From: Streptococcus hyovaginalis DSM 12219
GTDB lineage: Bacteria; Bacillota; Bacilli; Lactobacillales; Streptococcaceae
Assembly: GCF_000420785.1 (NCBI RefSeq)
Contig: NZ_ATVP01000015.1
Location: 4,675-42,073, forward strand
Direction: 5' to 3'
Length of the DNA stretch: 37,399 bases
Shown here piece by piece: positions 13,699 to 23,133 of this stretch. The notes below the pieces were generated by a model, which ran no database searches, was not told the DNA's origin, and saw only the letters and a program-made list of their open reading frames with translations. Each line of letters opens with the position of its first letter. Position 1 is the first letter of the stretch. The position numbers and the translations under genes were made by a program.

Positions 13699-14667
13699 AT
13701 GAAATTAGCTATTTTAGGCACTGGTATGATTGTAAAAGAAGTGTTACCAGTCTTGCAAGAGATTGAAGGGATTGATCTCGAGGCTATCATGTCAACTCCT
13801 CGCTCTATTGATACGGCGCGTGATTTGGCAAAAAGTTATGGCATTCCCCAAGCTAGCAGTAATTATGATGAGATTTTAAGCAATCCAGAAGTTGACACTG
13901 TTTATGTGGGGCTTCCTAATCATCTGCATTATAACTATGCTAAAAAGGCCCTTGAAGCGGGCAAACACGTTATCTGTGAAAAGCCATTTACCTTACATTT
14001 GGCTGAATTAGAGGATTTGATAGCCTTGGCAGAAGAAAGAGACCTTTTCTTGCTAGAAGCTATCACTAACCAGTATTTAGTCAACTTTACCTTTATTAAG
14101 GAAAACCTAAGTAAGTTAGGTGATATCAAAATCATCAACTGTAATTATTCACAATATTCGTCACGTTATGATGCTTTTAAACGTGGTGACATTGCTCCAG
14201 CCTTTGACCCAGCTAAGGGGGGCGGTGCTCTTCGTGATCTCAATATCTACAATATACACTTTGTTGTTGGTCTTTTCGGTGAGCCTAAACGTGTTGAGTA
14301 TCTGCCAAACATGGAATGCGGTGTTGATACATCAGGTATCTTGGTACTTGATTATGGGGGATTCAAGGCAGTCTGTATAGGAGCAAAAGATTGTAGTGCA
14401 GAGATTACCTCAATCATTCAAGGAAATCAAGGATCATTAGCGGTGCTGGGTGCCACCAATACCATGCCAGAGATTAGCTTTGCTTTAAATGGCAAAGCGC
14501 CAGAGATCCTTAATCGCAACAGTGATTATCATCGGATGCATGAGGAGTTTGTCGCTTTTGAAGACATGATAGCCAATCAAAAGAGGGATCAAATGAAAGA
14601 AGCCCTAAGGCACAGCCTGATGGTGATGAGGGTTTTAGAAGCGGCAGTGAAAAGTATGATTTCTTAA
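13699..14667 (+). CDS. Gfo/Idh/MocA-family oxidoreductase
   Basis: 322 aa from MKLAILGTGMI, right after AAAGGAGAATAGG. Rossmann motif LGTGMI, then GLPNHLHYNYAKKALEAGKH and the signature CEKPFTLH. The C-terminal half is the usual alpha/beta substrate domain. NAD(P)-dependent dehydrogenase of unknown sugar- or inositol-like substrate. Ends before a terminator, closing this cluster. Confidence 0.9.
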   Translation: MKLAILGTGMIVKEVLPVLQEIEGIDLEAIMSTPRSIDTARDLAKSYGIPQASSNYDEILSNPEVDTVYVGLPNHLHYNYAKKALEAGKHVICEKPFTLHLAELEDLIALAEERDLFLLEAITNQYLVNFTFIKENLSKLGDIKIINCNYSQYSSRYDAFKRGDIAPAFDPAKGGGALRDLNIYNIHFVVGLFGEPKRVEYLPNMECGVDTSGILVLDYGGFKAVCIGAKDCSAEITSIIQGNQGSLAVLGATNTMPEISFALNGKAPEILNRNSDYHRMHEEFVAFEDMIANQKRDQMKEALRHSLMVMRVLEAAVKSMIS

Positions 14668-14680
14668 AAAGCCTTTGTTT

Positions 14681-14708
14681 AGCCAAGTGGACTAGCTTGG
14701 CTTTTTTA
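14681..14708 (+). terminator. Terminator after the oxidoreductase
   Basis: AGCCAAG (14681-14687), 8-nt loop, CTTGGCT (14696-14702), then a T run. Confidence 0.85.
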
Positions 14709-14724
14709 TATCCTTTGATTATGC

Positions 14725-16172
<1,448 letters not shown>

Positions 16173-16200
16173 GTTAGAAAAGTGATTTTGAGGAATTTCT

Positions 16201-16752
16201 ATGGATTTTGAAGAAAAAACGTTGAAGCGCCAAACGATTTTTGAAGGTCATATTTTCACAGTAGCTCTTGATGATGTTGAGCTCCCAAACGGTTTGGGGC
16301 AAGCCAAACGTGAATTGGTCTTTCATAAGGGTGCTGTTGCAACCCTTGCTGTTACACCTAGTGATAAGATTATTTTGGTTAAGCAATACCGCAAAGCTAT
16401 TGAAAGGATTTCATATGAAATCCCAGCTGGAAAATTAGAAATAGGTGAAGCTGGTTCAGAGAAAGAAGCTGCTGCGCGTGAGCTGGAAGAAGAAACAGGC
16501 TACAAGGGAGACTTGACCTTTTTGTATGAGTTTTACACAGCGATTGGTTTTTGCAACGAAAAAATCAAGCTTTATTTAGCAAATAATCTAGAAAAAGTGC
16601 CTAATCCCTTACCTCAGGATGAGGACGAGGTTCTTGAAATCTTCGAACTGAGTTATGAAGATTGTATGGCTATGGTGGCTTCTGGAGAGATCCAAGATGC
16701 CAAGACGATCATGGCTCTACAGTATTATGCACTTCACAACGGAAAGAAATAG
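16201..16752 (+). CDS. nudF: Nudix hydrolase, ADP-ribose pyrophosphatase
   Basis: 183 aa. A complete Nudix box GKLEIGEAGSEKEAAARELE followed by EETGY, with the NudF-like KQYRKAIERISYEIPAG just before it and a conserved AIGFCNEKIKLYLA after. Hydrolyses ADP-ribose to AMP and ribose 5-phosphate. Directly upstream of macP by 3 bases and downstream of glmU by 28; this order is typical of streptococci. Confidence 0.92.
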   Translation: MDFEEKTLKRQTIFEGHIFTVALDDVELPNGLGQAKRELVFHKGAVATLAVTPSDKIILVKQYRKAIERISYEIPAGKLEIGEAGSEKEAAARELEEETGYKGDLTFLYEFYTAIGFCNEKIKLYLANNLEKVPNPLPQDEDEVLEIFELSYEDCMAMVASGEIQDAKTIMALQYYALHNGKK

Positions 16753-16755
16753 CTT

Positions 16756-17052
16756 ATGGGAAGCCCCTTATTAACAGACGAAATTATCGAAAAAGCCAAT
16801 CGAGGAGAAGCTATTGAACCTCTCTATGATGAGGATTTTGATGGTGAAGAGACAAGAGTTATGACTTTTGAAGATCCTCAATCTTCGCCTGAAAAATCTG
16901 GTTTATTTAAGGAAAAAAAAGATCAACCGATGGTGAAAAGTAGACGTATTGAAAATGCTAAACGAAATGCCTTTCAAGCTAAAATTAATCGGATTTTAAT
17001 CATCGTTTTTCTCCTTTTTCTCCTCTTATTGGCAGCGATCTTTTATTTATAG
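16756..17052 (+). CDS. macP: MacP, activator of class A PBP2a
   Basis: 98 aa. Opening GSPLLTDEIIEKANRGE and the juxtamembrane KSRRIENAKRNAFQAKINRI match pneumococcal MacP, and one C-terminal membrane span (about 78-97) follows. MacP is a phosphoprotein that stimulates the glycan polymerase PBP2a; the phosphosite in pneumococcus is a threonine near residue 32, and here EETRVM places Thr33 at that spot. Location between the Nudix gene and pfs also fits. Confidence 0.88.
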   Translation: MGSPLLTDEIIEKANRGEAIEPLYDEDFDGEETRVMTFEDPQSSPEKSGLFKEKKDQPMVKSRRIENAKRNAFQAKINRILIIVFLLFLLLLAAIFYL

Positions 17053-17061
17053 AAAGTTTTT

Positions 17062-17751
17062 ATGAAAATTGGAATTATTGCCGCTATGGAGCAAGAGTTA
17101 CGTCTCCTGGTGGAAAATCTTAGTGATAAGTTGGAAGAATCGGTGCTTGATCATACCTATTATTCTGGGAAAATTGGATCTCATGATGTGGTGCTGGTAC
17201 AATCCGGTGTTGGTAAAGTGATGTCTGCTATGTCAGTTGCTATTTTAGTAAATCATTTCCAAGTAGAGGCTATTATTAATACGGGTTCGGCTGGTGCCGT
17301 TGCTGAAGGATTGGCTGTTGGAGATGTGGTAGTAGCAGATCAATTGGTTTATCATGATGTTGATTTAACAGCATTTGGCTATGATTATGGACAGATGTCC
17401 ATGCAGCCCCTTTATTTTGAGTCTGAACCAGCCTTTATCAAAGTCTTCCAAGATGTTTTAGCAAAAACTCAAGTGACTGCTAAGGTGGGCTTGATTGCTA
17501 CTGGTGATAGCTTCATTGCTGGTCAAGACAAGATTGATACTATAAAGAATCATTTTCCACAAGTTTTGGCTGTGGAGATGGAAGGAGCTGCTATTGCTCA
17601 AGCAGCTAGCGCATGCGGTAAACCATTCGTAGTTGTTCGAGCTATGAGTGATACTGCAGCACATGATGCCAATATTACCTTTGATGAGTTTATTATTGAA
17701 GCAGGAAAGAAATCAGCGGAAACTTTAGTAATGTTTCTTGAAACATTATAA
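17062..17751 (+). CDS. mtnN: MTA/SAH nucleosidase
   Basis: 229 aa, normal length for Pfs/MtnN. Features: GIIAAMEQELRLL at the start, QSGVGKV, NTGSAGAV, GLIATGDSFI, VEMEGAAIAQ and the catalytic aspartate in RAMSDTAAHDA. Cleaves methylthioadenosine and S-adenosylhomocysteine, feeding methionine recycling and the LuxS/AI-2 route. Last gene of the glmU cluster. Confidence 0.96.
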   Translation: MKIGIIAAMEQELRLLVENLSDKLEESVLDHTYYSGKIGSHDVVLVQSGVGKVMSAMSVAILVNHFQVEAIINTGSAGAVAEGLAVGDVVVADQLVYHDVDLTAFGYDYGQMSMQPLYFESEPAFIKVFQDVLAKTQVTAKVGLIATGDSFIAGQDKIDTIKNHFPQVLAVEMEGAAIAQAASACGKPFVVVRAMSDTAAHDANITFDEFIIEAGKKSAETLVMFLETL

Positions 17752-17758
17752 GTCAAAA

Positions 17759-17785
17759 ACCCACTTGTCTTAAAGACAAGTGGGT
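17759..17785. terminator. Bidirectional terminator between pfs and the metal regulator
   Basis: A near-perfect inverted repeat (17759-17771 with 17773-17785, CCCACTTGTCTT and AAGACAAGTGGG). On the minus strand it is followed by five T, so it best terminates the regulator gene. Confidence 0.8.
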
Positions 17786-17816
17786 ATAGTGTTGTTTCGT
17801 TATCAAGAATATTTTT

Positions 17817-18464
17817 CTAACATTTTTCAACAAATAATTGTTTCGTGACAATTGAGGGCAGGATGAGTTTTTTTTCTTCTATACGAATCATCATGGTTTG
17901 GGTGAAAGAATCAATTTTTTCAAGTTCAAAACGATCTGAGAGAGAAAATTGATTGTCTTCGAGGTAATTAAGAAGTTCGAGTTGATCATGGTATCTTCTA
18001 AGACAATAAGTGCCTAGTTCGGTGATGTCAGCTAAGCGGTTAGTATAGGTCTCATTGAGACGTTCATTTTTTCGAGGAATCGTACCTCCGTGCGGGCAGG
18101 TTCCCGGGAAATTAAGCTTTTTCTCTAAACGATCAATGAATTTATCGGAAACACTATGTTCTAAGATTTCGGCTTCCTCATGGACATCTTTGGCAGAGTA
18201 GCCTAAATCTTTGATTAAAAATAACTCAATTAAGCGATGTTTTCGATAAAGACTTGAAATCAATACCATTCCTTTTTCAGTAACCAGGTACCCTCTTTGT
18301 TTATCTTTTATGATCCAGTCTTCCTGGATCATTTTTTTGACCATTTCAGAAGCAGCTGGCGGTGTGACGTCCATTTGCGCTGCAATTTCTTTGTTAGTTA
18401 TTTTAGCCTGTTCTTCACTTAGTTCATAAATACGCTTGAGATAATCTTCTTTATTAGGAGTCAT
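17817..18464 (-). CDS. mtsR: DtxR-family metal-dependent regulator (MtsR/ScaR/TroR type)
   Basis: 215 aa. N-terminal winged helix (KITNKEIAAQMDVTPPAASE), dimerisation and metal-binding region with HEEAEILEHSVSD and CPHGGTIPRK, and a C-terminal FeoA/SH3-like domain (FELEKIDSFTQTMMIRIEE). It should bind Mn(II) or Fe(II) and repress uptake genes when metal is sufficient. Divergent from the transporter; the 144-base spacer has palindromes at both promoters, so control of the transporter and of itself is likely. Orthology to S. pyogenes MtsR is suggested by the shared neighbourhood. Confidence 0.88.
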   Translation of the reverse strand: MTPNKEDYLKRIYELSEEQAKITNKEIAAQMDVTPPAASEMVKKMIQEDWIIKDKQRGYLVTEKGMVLISSLYRKHRLIELFLIKDLGYSAKDVHEEAEILEHSVSDKFIDRLEKKLNFPGTCPHGGTIPRKNERLNETYTNRLADITELGTYCLRRYHDQLELLNYLEDNQFSLSDRFELEKIDSFTQTMMIRIEEKKLILPSIVTKQLFVEKC

Positions 18465-18475
18465 ATTACTACTTT

Positions 18476-18502
18476 CTTAATTCATATGTTGAATTAAGTA
18501 TA
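18476..18502 (-). promoter_or_regulatory. Regulator promoter with palindromic operator
   Basis: Perfect 9-bp arms CTTAATTCA (18476-18484) and TGAATTAAG (18490-18498) immediately downstream of a minus-strand -10 TATACT (18502-18497). This placement suggests autoregulation. Confidence 0.65.
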
Positions 18503-18522
18503 GCAAAATTTTCGGAAAATCG

Positions 18523-18576
18523 TTGACAAAACGAAGATAAAAGGGTAAGCTATTTATAAAATTAAGTATACCTAAT
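18523..18576 (+). promoter_or_regulatory. Transporter promoter with palindromic operator
   Basis: TTGACA (18523-18528), 17-nt spacer, weak -10 TAAGCT (18546-18551). The palindrome ATTAAGTATACCTAAT (18561-18576, centre GTATAC, one mismatched pair) covers the expected start point and resembles DtxR/MntR-type sites. Confidence 0.7.
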
Positions 18577-18608
18577 TTATTTAATAAACACATTTACGGA
18601 GTCTTTTA

Positions 18609-19547
18609 ATGAAAAAAATACTAAAAAGCCTATTGCTGTTAGGTTTGGTTTTTGTCGGTTTGACAGCTTGTAGCTCAAAAGAGAGTAGTCAAGCGTCAAG
18701 TTCTAAGCATAAGCAACCAGTTGTTACAGTTACAACCTCTTTTCTAAATGATATGGTAAAACAGTTAGCAGGTGACTATGTCAAACGTGAATTGATTATT
18801 CCTGCTGGTGAAGACCCACACCTTTATGTTGCCAAATCAAGTGATTTGAAGAAACTACAAAAAGCTGATTTGGTCTTGTACCATGGTTTACACTTCGAAG
18901 GAAAAATGGTGGATGCCTTAGAATCTAAAGGTAGTGCTGTTACTAAAGGATTTTCAAAAGAAGATATTGGAACCATGGATGAAGATGGCGAAAAAGTAGT
19001 AGACCCTCACTTTTGGTTTGATATTGACTTATATAAAAAGGCAGTCAAGGAAGCCTCTAAAGAGCTTAAGTCACTGGTACCCGAGCATAAAAAAGAGATT
19101 GCTAAAAACACAAAAGAATACCTCTCAGACTTAGACGAGTTGGACCAATGGAATAAGGAAGCCTTGTCCGTCATTCCAAAAGAAAGTCGTTACTTGGTAA
19201 CGCCACACGATGCCTTTAATTATTTTGCTCGTCGTTATGACTTCACCCTATATGCGCCACAGGGTGTCAGCACCGATTCTGAAGTGGCAAACAGTGACAT
19301 GATGGAAACTGTTAACTTGATTAATGAACACCACATCAAAGCAATCTTTACTGAGTCAACAACAAACCCTGAACGCATGAAAAAATTACAGGAAGCTGTT
19401 GCTGCTAAGGGTGGTAAAGTTGCTGTTGTGACTGGGCACGGTAAAGAGCTTTTCTCAGATTCTCTAGCACCTGATGGGCAAGATGGAGATACTTATATCG
19501 ACATGTACAAGCACAACACCAACCTTATCGTGGAATCATTAAAATAA
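18609..19547 (+). CDS. troA: Manganese/zinc-type ABC transporter lipoprotein
   Basis: 312 aa. Lipoprotein signal with lipobox LTAC (Cys21). Cluster A-I solute-binding protein. Likely metal ligands are His71 (EDPHLY), His134 (VDPHFWFD), a later glutamate in IFTEST and an aspartate in YIDMYKHN. The HLYVAKSSDLKKLQKADLVL segment is closer to TroA/MntA proteins than to PsaA/MtsA ones. Captures Mn(II), possibly also other divalent metals, outside the membrane. Confidence 0.9.
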   Translation: MKKILKSLLLLGLVFVGLTACSSKESSQASSSKHKQPVVTVTTSFLNDMVKQLAGDYVKRELIIPAGEDPHLYVAKSSDLKKLQKADLVLYHGLHFEGKMVDALESKGSAVTKGFSKEDIGTMDEDGEKVVDPHFWFDIDLYKKAVKEASKELKSLVPEHKKEIAKNTKEYLSDLDELDQWNKEALSVIPKESRYLVTPHDAFNYFARRYDFTLYAPQGVSTDSEVANSDMMETVNLINEHHIKAIFTESTTNPERMKKLQEAVAAKGGKVAVVTGHGKELFSDSLAPDGQDGDTYIDMYKHNTNLIVESLK

Positions 19548-19651
19548 AAGCGATTGAAAGAAAAATCAACTTCTTCTCAAGTAGTCATGACGTTTGGACT
19601 CATCGTCGAAAAAACAAGTTGTACAATCATCTCATCTCAACAACTCATTAG

Positions 19652-19694
19652 AAAGGAAGAGCACTCTGAAAAGAGTGCTTAACTATTATGTATG
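19652..19694 (+). promoter_or_regulatory. Hairpin between ribosome binding site and troB start
   Basis: AGCACTCT (19660-19667), GAAA loop, AGAGTGCT (19672-19679). The only good ribosome binding site (AAAGGAAG, 19652-19659) lies before the hairpin and the ATG (19692) after it. Folded, the effective spacing is 12 nt instead of 32. There is no T run, so it is not an intrinsic terminator. Confidence 0.65.
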
Positions 19695-20450
19695 GAAACA
19701 GCTATTCAGATTAAGGATTTATCTGTATCTTATCAATCAAATCAAGCCCTCTCTCACCTAGACTTGGAGATTCCTAAGGGTAGTCGTACGGCTATTGTTG
19801 GACCAAATGGGGCTGGGAAGTCAACTTTATTTAAGAGTATTCTTCAGTTGGAGAAGGAACAATCTGGTCACATTTCCCTACTTGGCAATGACCAGCCTTC
19901 TACTCAGTGGTTAGCCCAAAAAGTTGCTTATATTCCCCAAGCGAGTCAAGTGAATTGGCAATTTCCAGCAAGGGTTTTTGATATTGTTTTGATGGGGCGA
20001 TACTCCTTGATTGGAAACTGGTTTAAGAAACCTGGGAAAAAAGACAAGGAAGCTACCTTACTTGCTCTAGAAAAATTGGATTTGTTAGATTTACAAAAAC
20101 GTCAGATTGACCAACTATCTGGCGGACAGAGACAACGGGTATTCTTAGCTAGAGCCTTGGCTCAAGAAGCAGAATTATATCTGATGGATGAGCCGCTGGC
20201 AGGTGTAGACATCAAGACAGAACAGAAGATTATGGACATTCTTTGTGATTTTCAAAAAGAGAAGAAAACTTCAGTCGTTATTCACCATGATCTGCAAAGC
20301 GTGAGGAATTATTTTGATTACCTTGTTTGGCTAAACAGAAGAACGATTGATCAAGGAGACATAGAGCGAGTCTTGACGCAAGAAAATTATCAAGCGACTT
20401 ATCAAGCCATGTCAGAGTCACCATTTTTGAAATCAAGTAAGGAGGTTTGA
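19692..20450 (+). CDS. troB: Metal ABC transporter ATPase
   Basis: 252 aa. Walker A GPNGAGKST, signature LSGGQRQR, Walker B LYLMDEPLAG, H-loop VVIHHDL. Drives import through the two permeases that follow. An alternative ATG four bases earlier is out of frame. Its translation may depend on the hairpin upstream, which could set the ratio of binding protein to ATPase. Confidence 0.94.
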   Translation: METAIQIKDLSVSYQSNQALSHLDLEIPKGSRTAIVGPNGAGKSTLFKSILQLEKEQSGHISLLGNDQPSTQWLAQKVAYIPQASQVNWQFPARVFDIVLMGRYSLIGNWFKKPGKKDKEATLLALEKLDLLDLQKRQIDQLSGGQRQRVFLARALAQEAELYLMDEPLAGVDIKTEQKIMDILCDFQKEKKTSVVIHHDLQSVRNYFDYLVWLNRRTIDQGDIERVLTQENYQATYQAMSESPFLKSSKEV

Positions 20451-20451
20451 A

Positions 20452-21312
20452 ATGCTATCTGTTTTGACGGACTATTCTTTTTTAACTGTAGCCTTTGGAA
20501 CATCGGTTTTTGCACTCGCCTCCAGTTTGCTAGGTTCTCTTAGTGTCTTGAAACACCAAAGTCTTATTGGCGATGCTATTGGTCACGCTTCCTATCCGGG
20601 GGTTATCTTAGCCTTTATGGTTTTTGAATCGCGCAATCCGTTACTTCTGATGCTGGGAGCGATGGTGACAGGCCTAGTCTCTTATGGGTTGATTTACATC
20701 ATTAACACTTATAGTAAGCAGAGCTTTGTCAATGCCCTATCCTTAGTGTCAGCCTCGTTTTTTGGCTTAGGGATGGTACTTAAGAACCTTCTTCAAGGCA
20801 ATCCTCATTACCAAAACGCTTCTCAGGCTGGACTGCAGACTTATTTATTTGGTCAGGCTGCCTTTATTCAGAAATCAGATATTTATTTGATTTTAGGCGT
20901 TTCTCTTTTATCATTAGGACTTTTCTTTTGTTTTTTCCAGCGTTTAACCCTTTATCTCTTCGATGAAGGCTTTGCCCAAGTTAGTGGTCTACCGCTAAGT
21001 TTGATAAAAGGAGGTCAAGTTATTTTGATGACAGCCTTAATTGCCGTTGGTTTGAAGGTTGTAGGTGCCATATTAATGAGTAGTTTTTTAATTGCACCGA
21101 GTGTCTTTGGTTTACTCTTAGGAAAGACCTATAAACAAAGCTTAGTTTTAGGAAGTCTAATGGCAATTGCTTCAGCTTTTCTGGGGAGTTTAATGAGTTC
21201 TAGTATCCGTGGTATGTCTACGGGACCTGCCATCATTGTTTGCATGACGTGCTGTTTAGGACTTGCTTTTTTCTGGTCTACTTATATTCGAAAGGAGAAT
21301 CGACGTGTCTGA
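20452..21312 (+). CDS. troC: Metal ABC transporter permease 1
   Basis: 286 aa with eight or nine hydrophobic spans, ABC-3 family. Motifs such as LIGDAIGHASYPGVILAF and VVGAILMSSFLIAPS are characteristic of Mn/Zn permeases. Starts one base after the ATPase stop with AAGGAGG upstream. Confidence 0.93.
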   Translation: MLSVLTDYSFLTVAFGTSVFALASSLLGSLSVLKHQSLIGDAIGHASYPGVILAFMVFESRNPLLLMLGAMVTGLVSYGLIYIINTYSKQSFVNALSLVSASFFGLGMVLKNLLQGNPHYQNASQAGLQTYLFGQAAFIQKSDIYLILGVSLLSLGLFFCFFQRLTLYLFDEGFAQVSGLPLSLIKGGQVILMTALIAVGLKVVGAILMSSFLIAPSVFGLLLGKTYKQSLVLGSLMAIASAFLGSLMSSSIRGMSTGPAIIVCMTCCLGLAFFWSTYIRKENRRV

Positions 21313-22153
21313 AGTGCTATTAATAATGATTGTCATTGCTATGTCTTGCAGTTTGATTGGTAATATTTTAGTTATTAGCAATCAAAGTATGGTTGCAGAT
21401 GCCTTGTCGCATTCAGTCCTTTTGGGAATTGTGTTGGGCTTTTTTCTGACACAAGATCTAAATTCCCCCTTACTCTTAATAGGGGCAAGTGTCTTTGGGG
21501 TTCTGACGATTGTTGGAATTGAAGCCATTCACAGTCAAAAAATTGCACAAGATGCAGCGACAGGCTTAGTTTTCACGTTCTTTTTTGCATTGGGAGTCTT
21601 GCTGATTTCATTATTTGCTAGAAATGTGCATCTGGATTTAGATATAGTCTTGATGGGAGAAGTTCTGTTTGCTCCTTTCGTTAGAAGTCAATTTCTAGGA
21701 GTGGATTTGCCGTTTGCCTTACTTAGAGGGATTATACTTTGTCTTTCTCTTATGCTCTTTTATGCCCTATTCTTTCGACGCCTATCACTTTATTTATTTG
21801 ATAAAACACAGGCTAAACTAGTGGGAGTAAAAATTAGGTTACTGAAAATTTCTCTCATGTTTTTGGTTTCTCTGACGATTGTGGCTGCTTTTGATAGTTT
21901 AGGTTCTATTACAGTCATTAGTTTCTTAGTCGCTCCTGCCATGATATCCAGCTTATGGGCACAGACTTTTCTGAATTTTACAGCACTTAGTCTCATTTCA
22001 TCCATTCTACTGGCTGGTTTGGGATATTACTTGGGCATGCTGTTTGATGTGACAGTTTCTGGCATGTCGGCAGTGGTTGCTTTAGGTAGCTTTTTGATAA
22101 TGATATTAATAAAGCAAGTCGTATATAACATTAAGAAAAGCAAGGCATTTTAA
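21305..22153 (+). CDS. troD: Metal ABC transporter permease 2
   Basis: 282 aa from a GTG start (21305) with AAAGGAG eight bases before it, overlapping the previous stop by 8 bases. Same ABC-3 family, with MVADALSHSVLLGIVLGF and LGSITVISFLVAPAM. A second permease makes this a Tro/MntABCD-type system rather than the single-permease PsaBC/MtsBC type; the two permeases probably form a heterodimer. Confidence 0.92.
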   Translation: MSEVLLIMIVIAMSCSLIGNILVISNQSMVADALSHSVLLGIVLGFFLTQDLNSPLLLIGASVFGVLTIVGIEAIHSQKIAQDAATGLVFTFFFALGVLLISLFARNVHLDLDIVLMGEVLFAPFVRSQFLGVDLPFALLRGIILCLSLMLFYALFFRRLSLYLFDKTQAKLVGVKIRLLKISLMFLVSLTIVAAFDSLGSITVISFLVAPAMISSLWAQTFLNFTALSLISSILLAGLGYYLGMLFDVTVSGMSAVVALGSFLIMILIKQVVYNIKKSKAF

Positions 22154-22201
22154 AAAGCACAGATAGAACTTGTGAAATATCAAGTTCTATCTGTGCTTTT
22201 T
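22152..22201. terminator. Bidirectional terminator between troD and the cyclophilin gene
   Basis: Perfect 21-bp stem (22152-22172 with 22181-22201), 8-nt loop, with A and T runs on both sides. Serves both convergent genes. Confidence 0.95.
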
Positions 22202-22203
22202 TA

Positions 22204-23001
22204 TTATTGGAGGTTAGCTTCTTGTTTGATTGTAATCGTTTTAATCGTAACATCTTCTTTAGGTTTATCACCATCACTGGTTTCGACAGCAGCGATTTTA
22301 TCCACAATATCCATACCAGAAATAACTTGACCAAAGACGGTGTATCCTCCGTCTAGGCTGAGGTTTCCTCCCTCTTTATAGGCATTGATAATGGGTTCAG
22401 GGTAATCCCCGGATTTGAGGTCATCTGATTGGCTCTTTGGATTTTGATTAATAAAAAATTGGCTTCCGTTGGTATCGGCTCCAGCATTGGCCATGGCTAG
22501 TGCTCCTCGGAGATTATAAAGGTAGGGGGTGATTTCGTTTTTAAAACCATTTCCAGCATCAATGCTATCATCCTTACCATTCCAAATAGACTTGCCACCA
22601 GTGCCATCACCATTTGGATCGCCTGTTTGAACCATAAAATCCTTAATGACTCTATGGAAAGTAAGACCATCGTAGTAACCTTCCTTGGCGTGGGTTATAA
22701 AATTTTCAACAGCAAGGGGTGCATATTTAGGAAATAGCTTAACAGTGATGTCTCCCAAATTGGTGCTAATCATGACTTCGCTCTCATTGTCAGCGACTTC
22801 ACTAGATAATTGTGGGAATGCTTCTTTGTCAGCTTTTAGTGCTTTTTTGAGCTCTTTTTGAGATTGTTTGAGAGCTTCTTGAGATTGGCTACTAGCTATT
22901 TTCTGATCCACGTAATCATCGCCTTTTAAAGAACGTTCAATGGATTCACATCCTGATAAGATGGTCAGACTTGCTACAGCTAATATAAACAGTTTTTTCA
23001 A
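22204..23001 (-). CDS. Lipoprotein cyclophilin-type peptidyl-prolyl isomerase
   Basis: 265 aa. Lipoprotein signal with lipobox LSGC (Cys18), a helical linker to about residue 70, then a cyclophilin domain: FHRVIKDFMVQTGDPNGDGT, GALAMANAGADTNGSQFFI and VFGQVISGMDIVDKIA. Anchored outside the membrane, it should assist folding of secreted proteins; streptococcal SlrA is the known counterpart. Convergent with the transporter, the same neighbour relation as at the S. pyogenes mts locus. Confidence 0.93.
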   Translation of the reverse strand: MKKLFILAVASLTILSGCESIERSLKGDDYVDQKIASSQSQEALKQSQKELKKALKADKEAFPQLSSEVADNESEVMISTNLGDITVKLFPKYAPLAVENFITHAKEGYYDGLTFHRVIKDFMVQTGDPNGDGTGGKSIWNGKDDSIDAGNGFKNEITPYLYNLRGALAMANAGADTNGSQFFINQNPKSQSDDLKSGDYPEPIINAYKEGGNLSLDGGYTVFGQVISGMDIVDKIAAVETSDGDKPKEDVTIKTITIKQEANLQ

Positions 23002-23133
23002 AATAGCCTCCTTGTTAAAATATCAATAGAGTCATTGTATCATAAAAGGTTTGAAAAAATTTTAAAAAAGCGTATGAAAATTCATGGAATTGTGATAAAC
23101 TGAACTTGAAAAGAAGAAAATAGGAGATTATTT

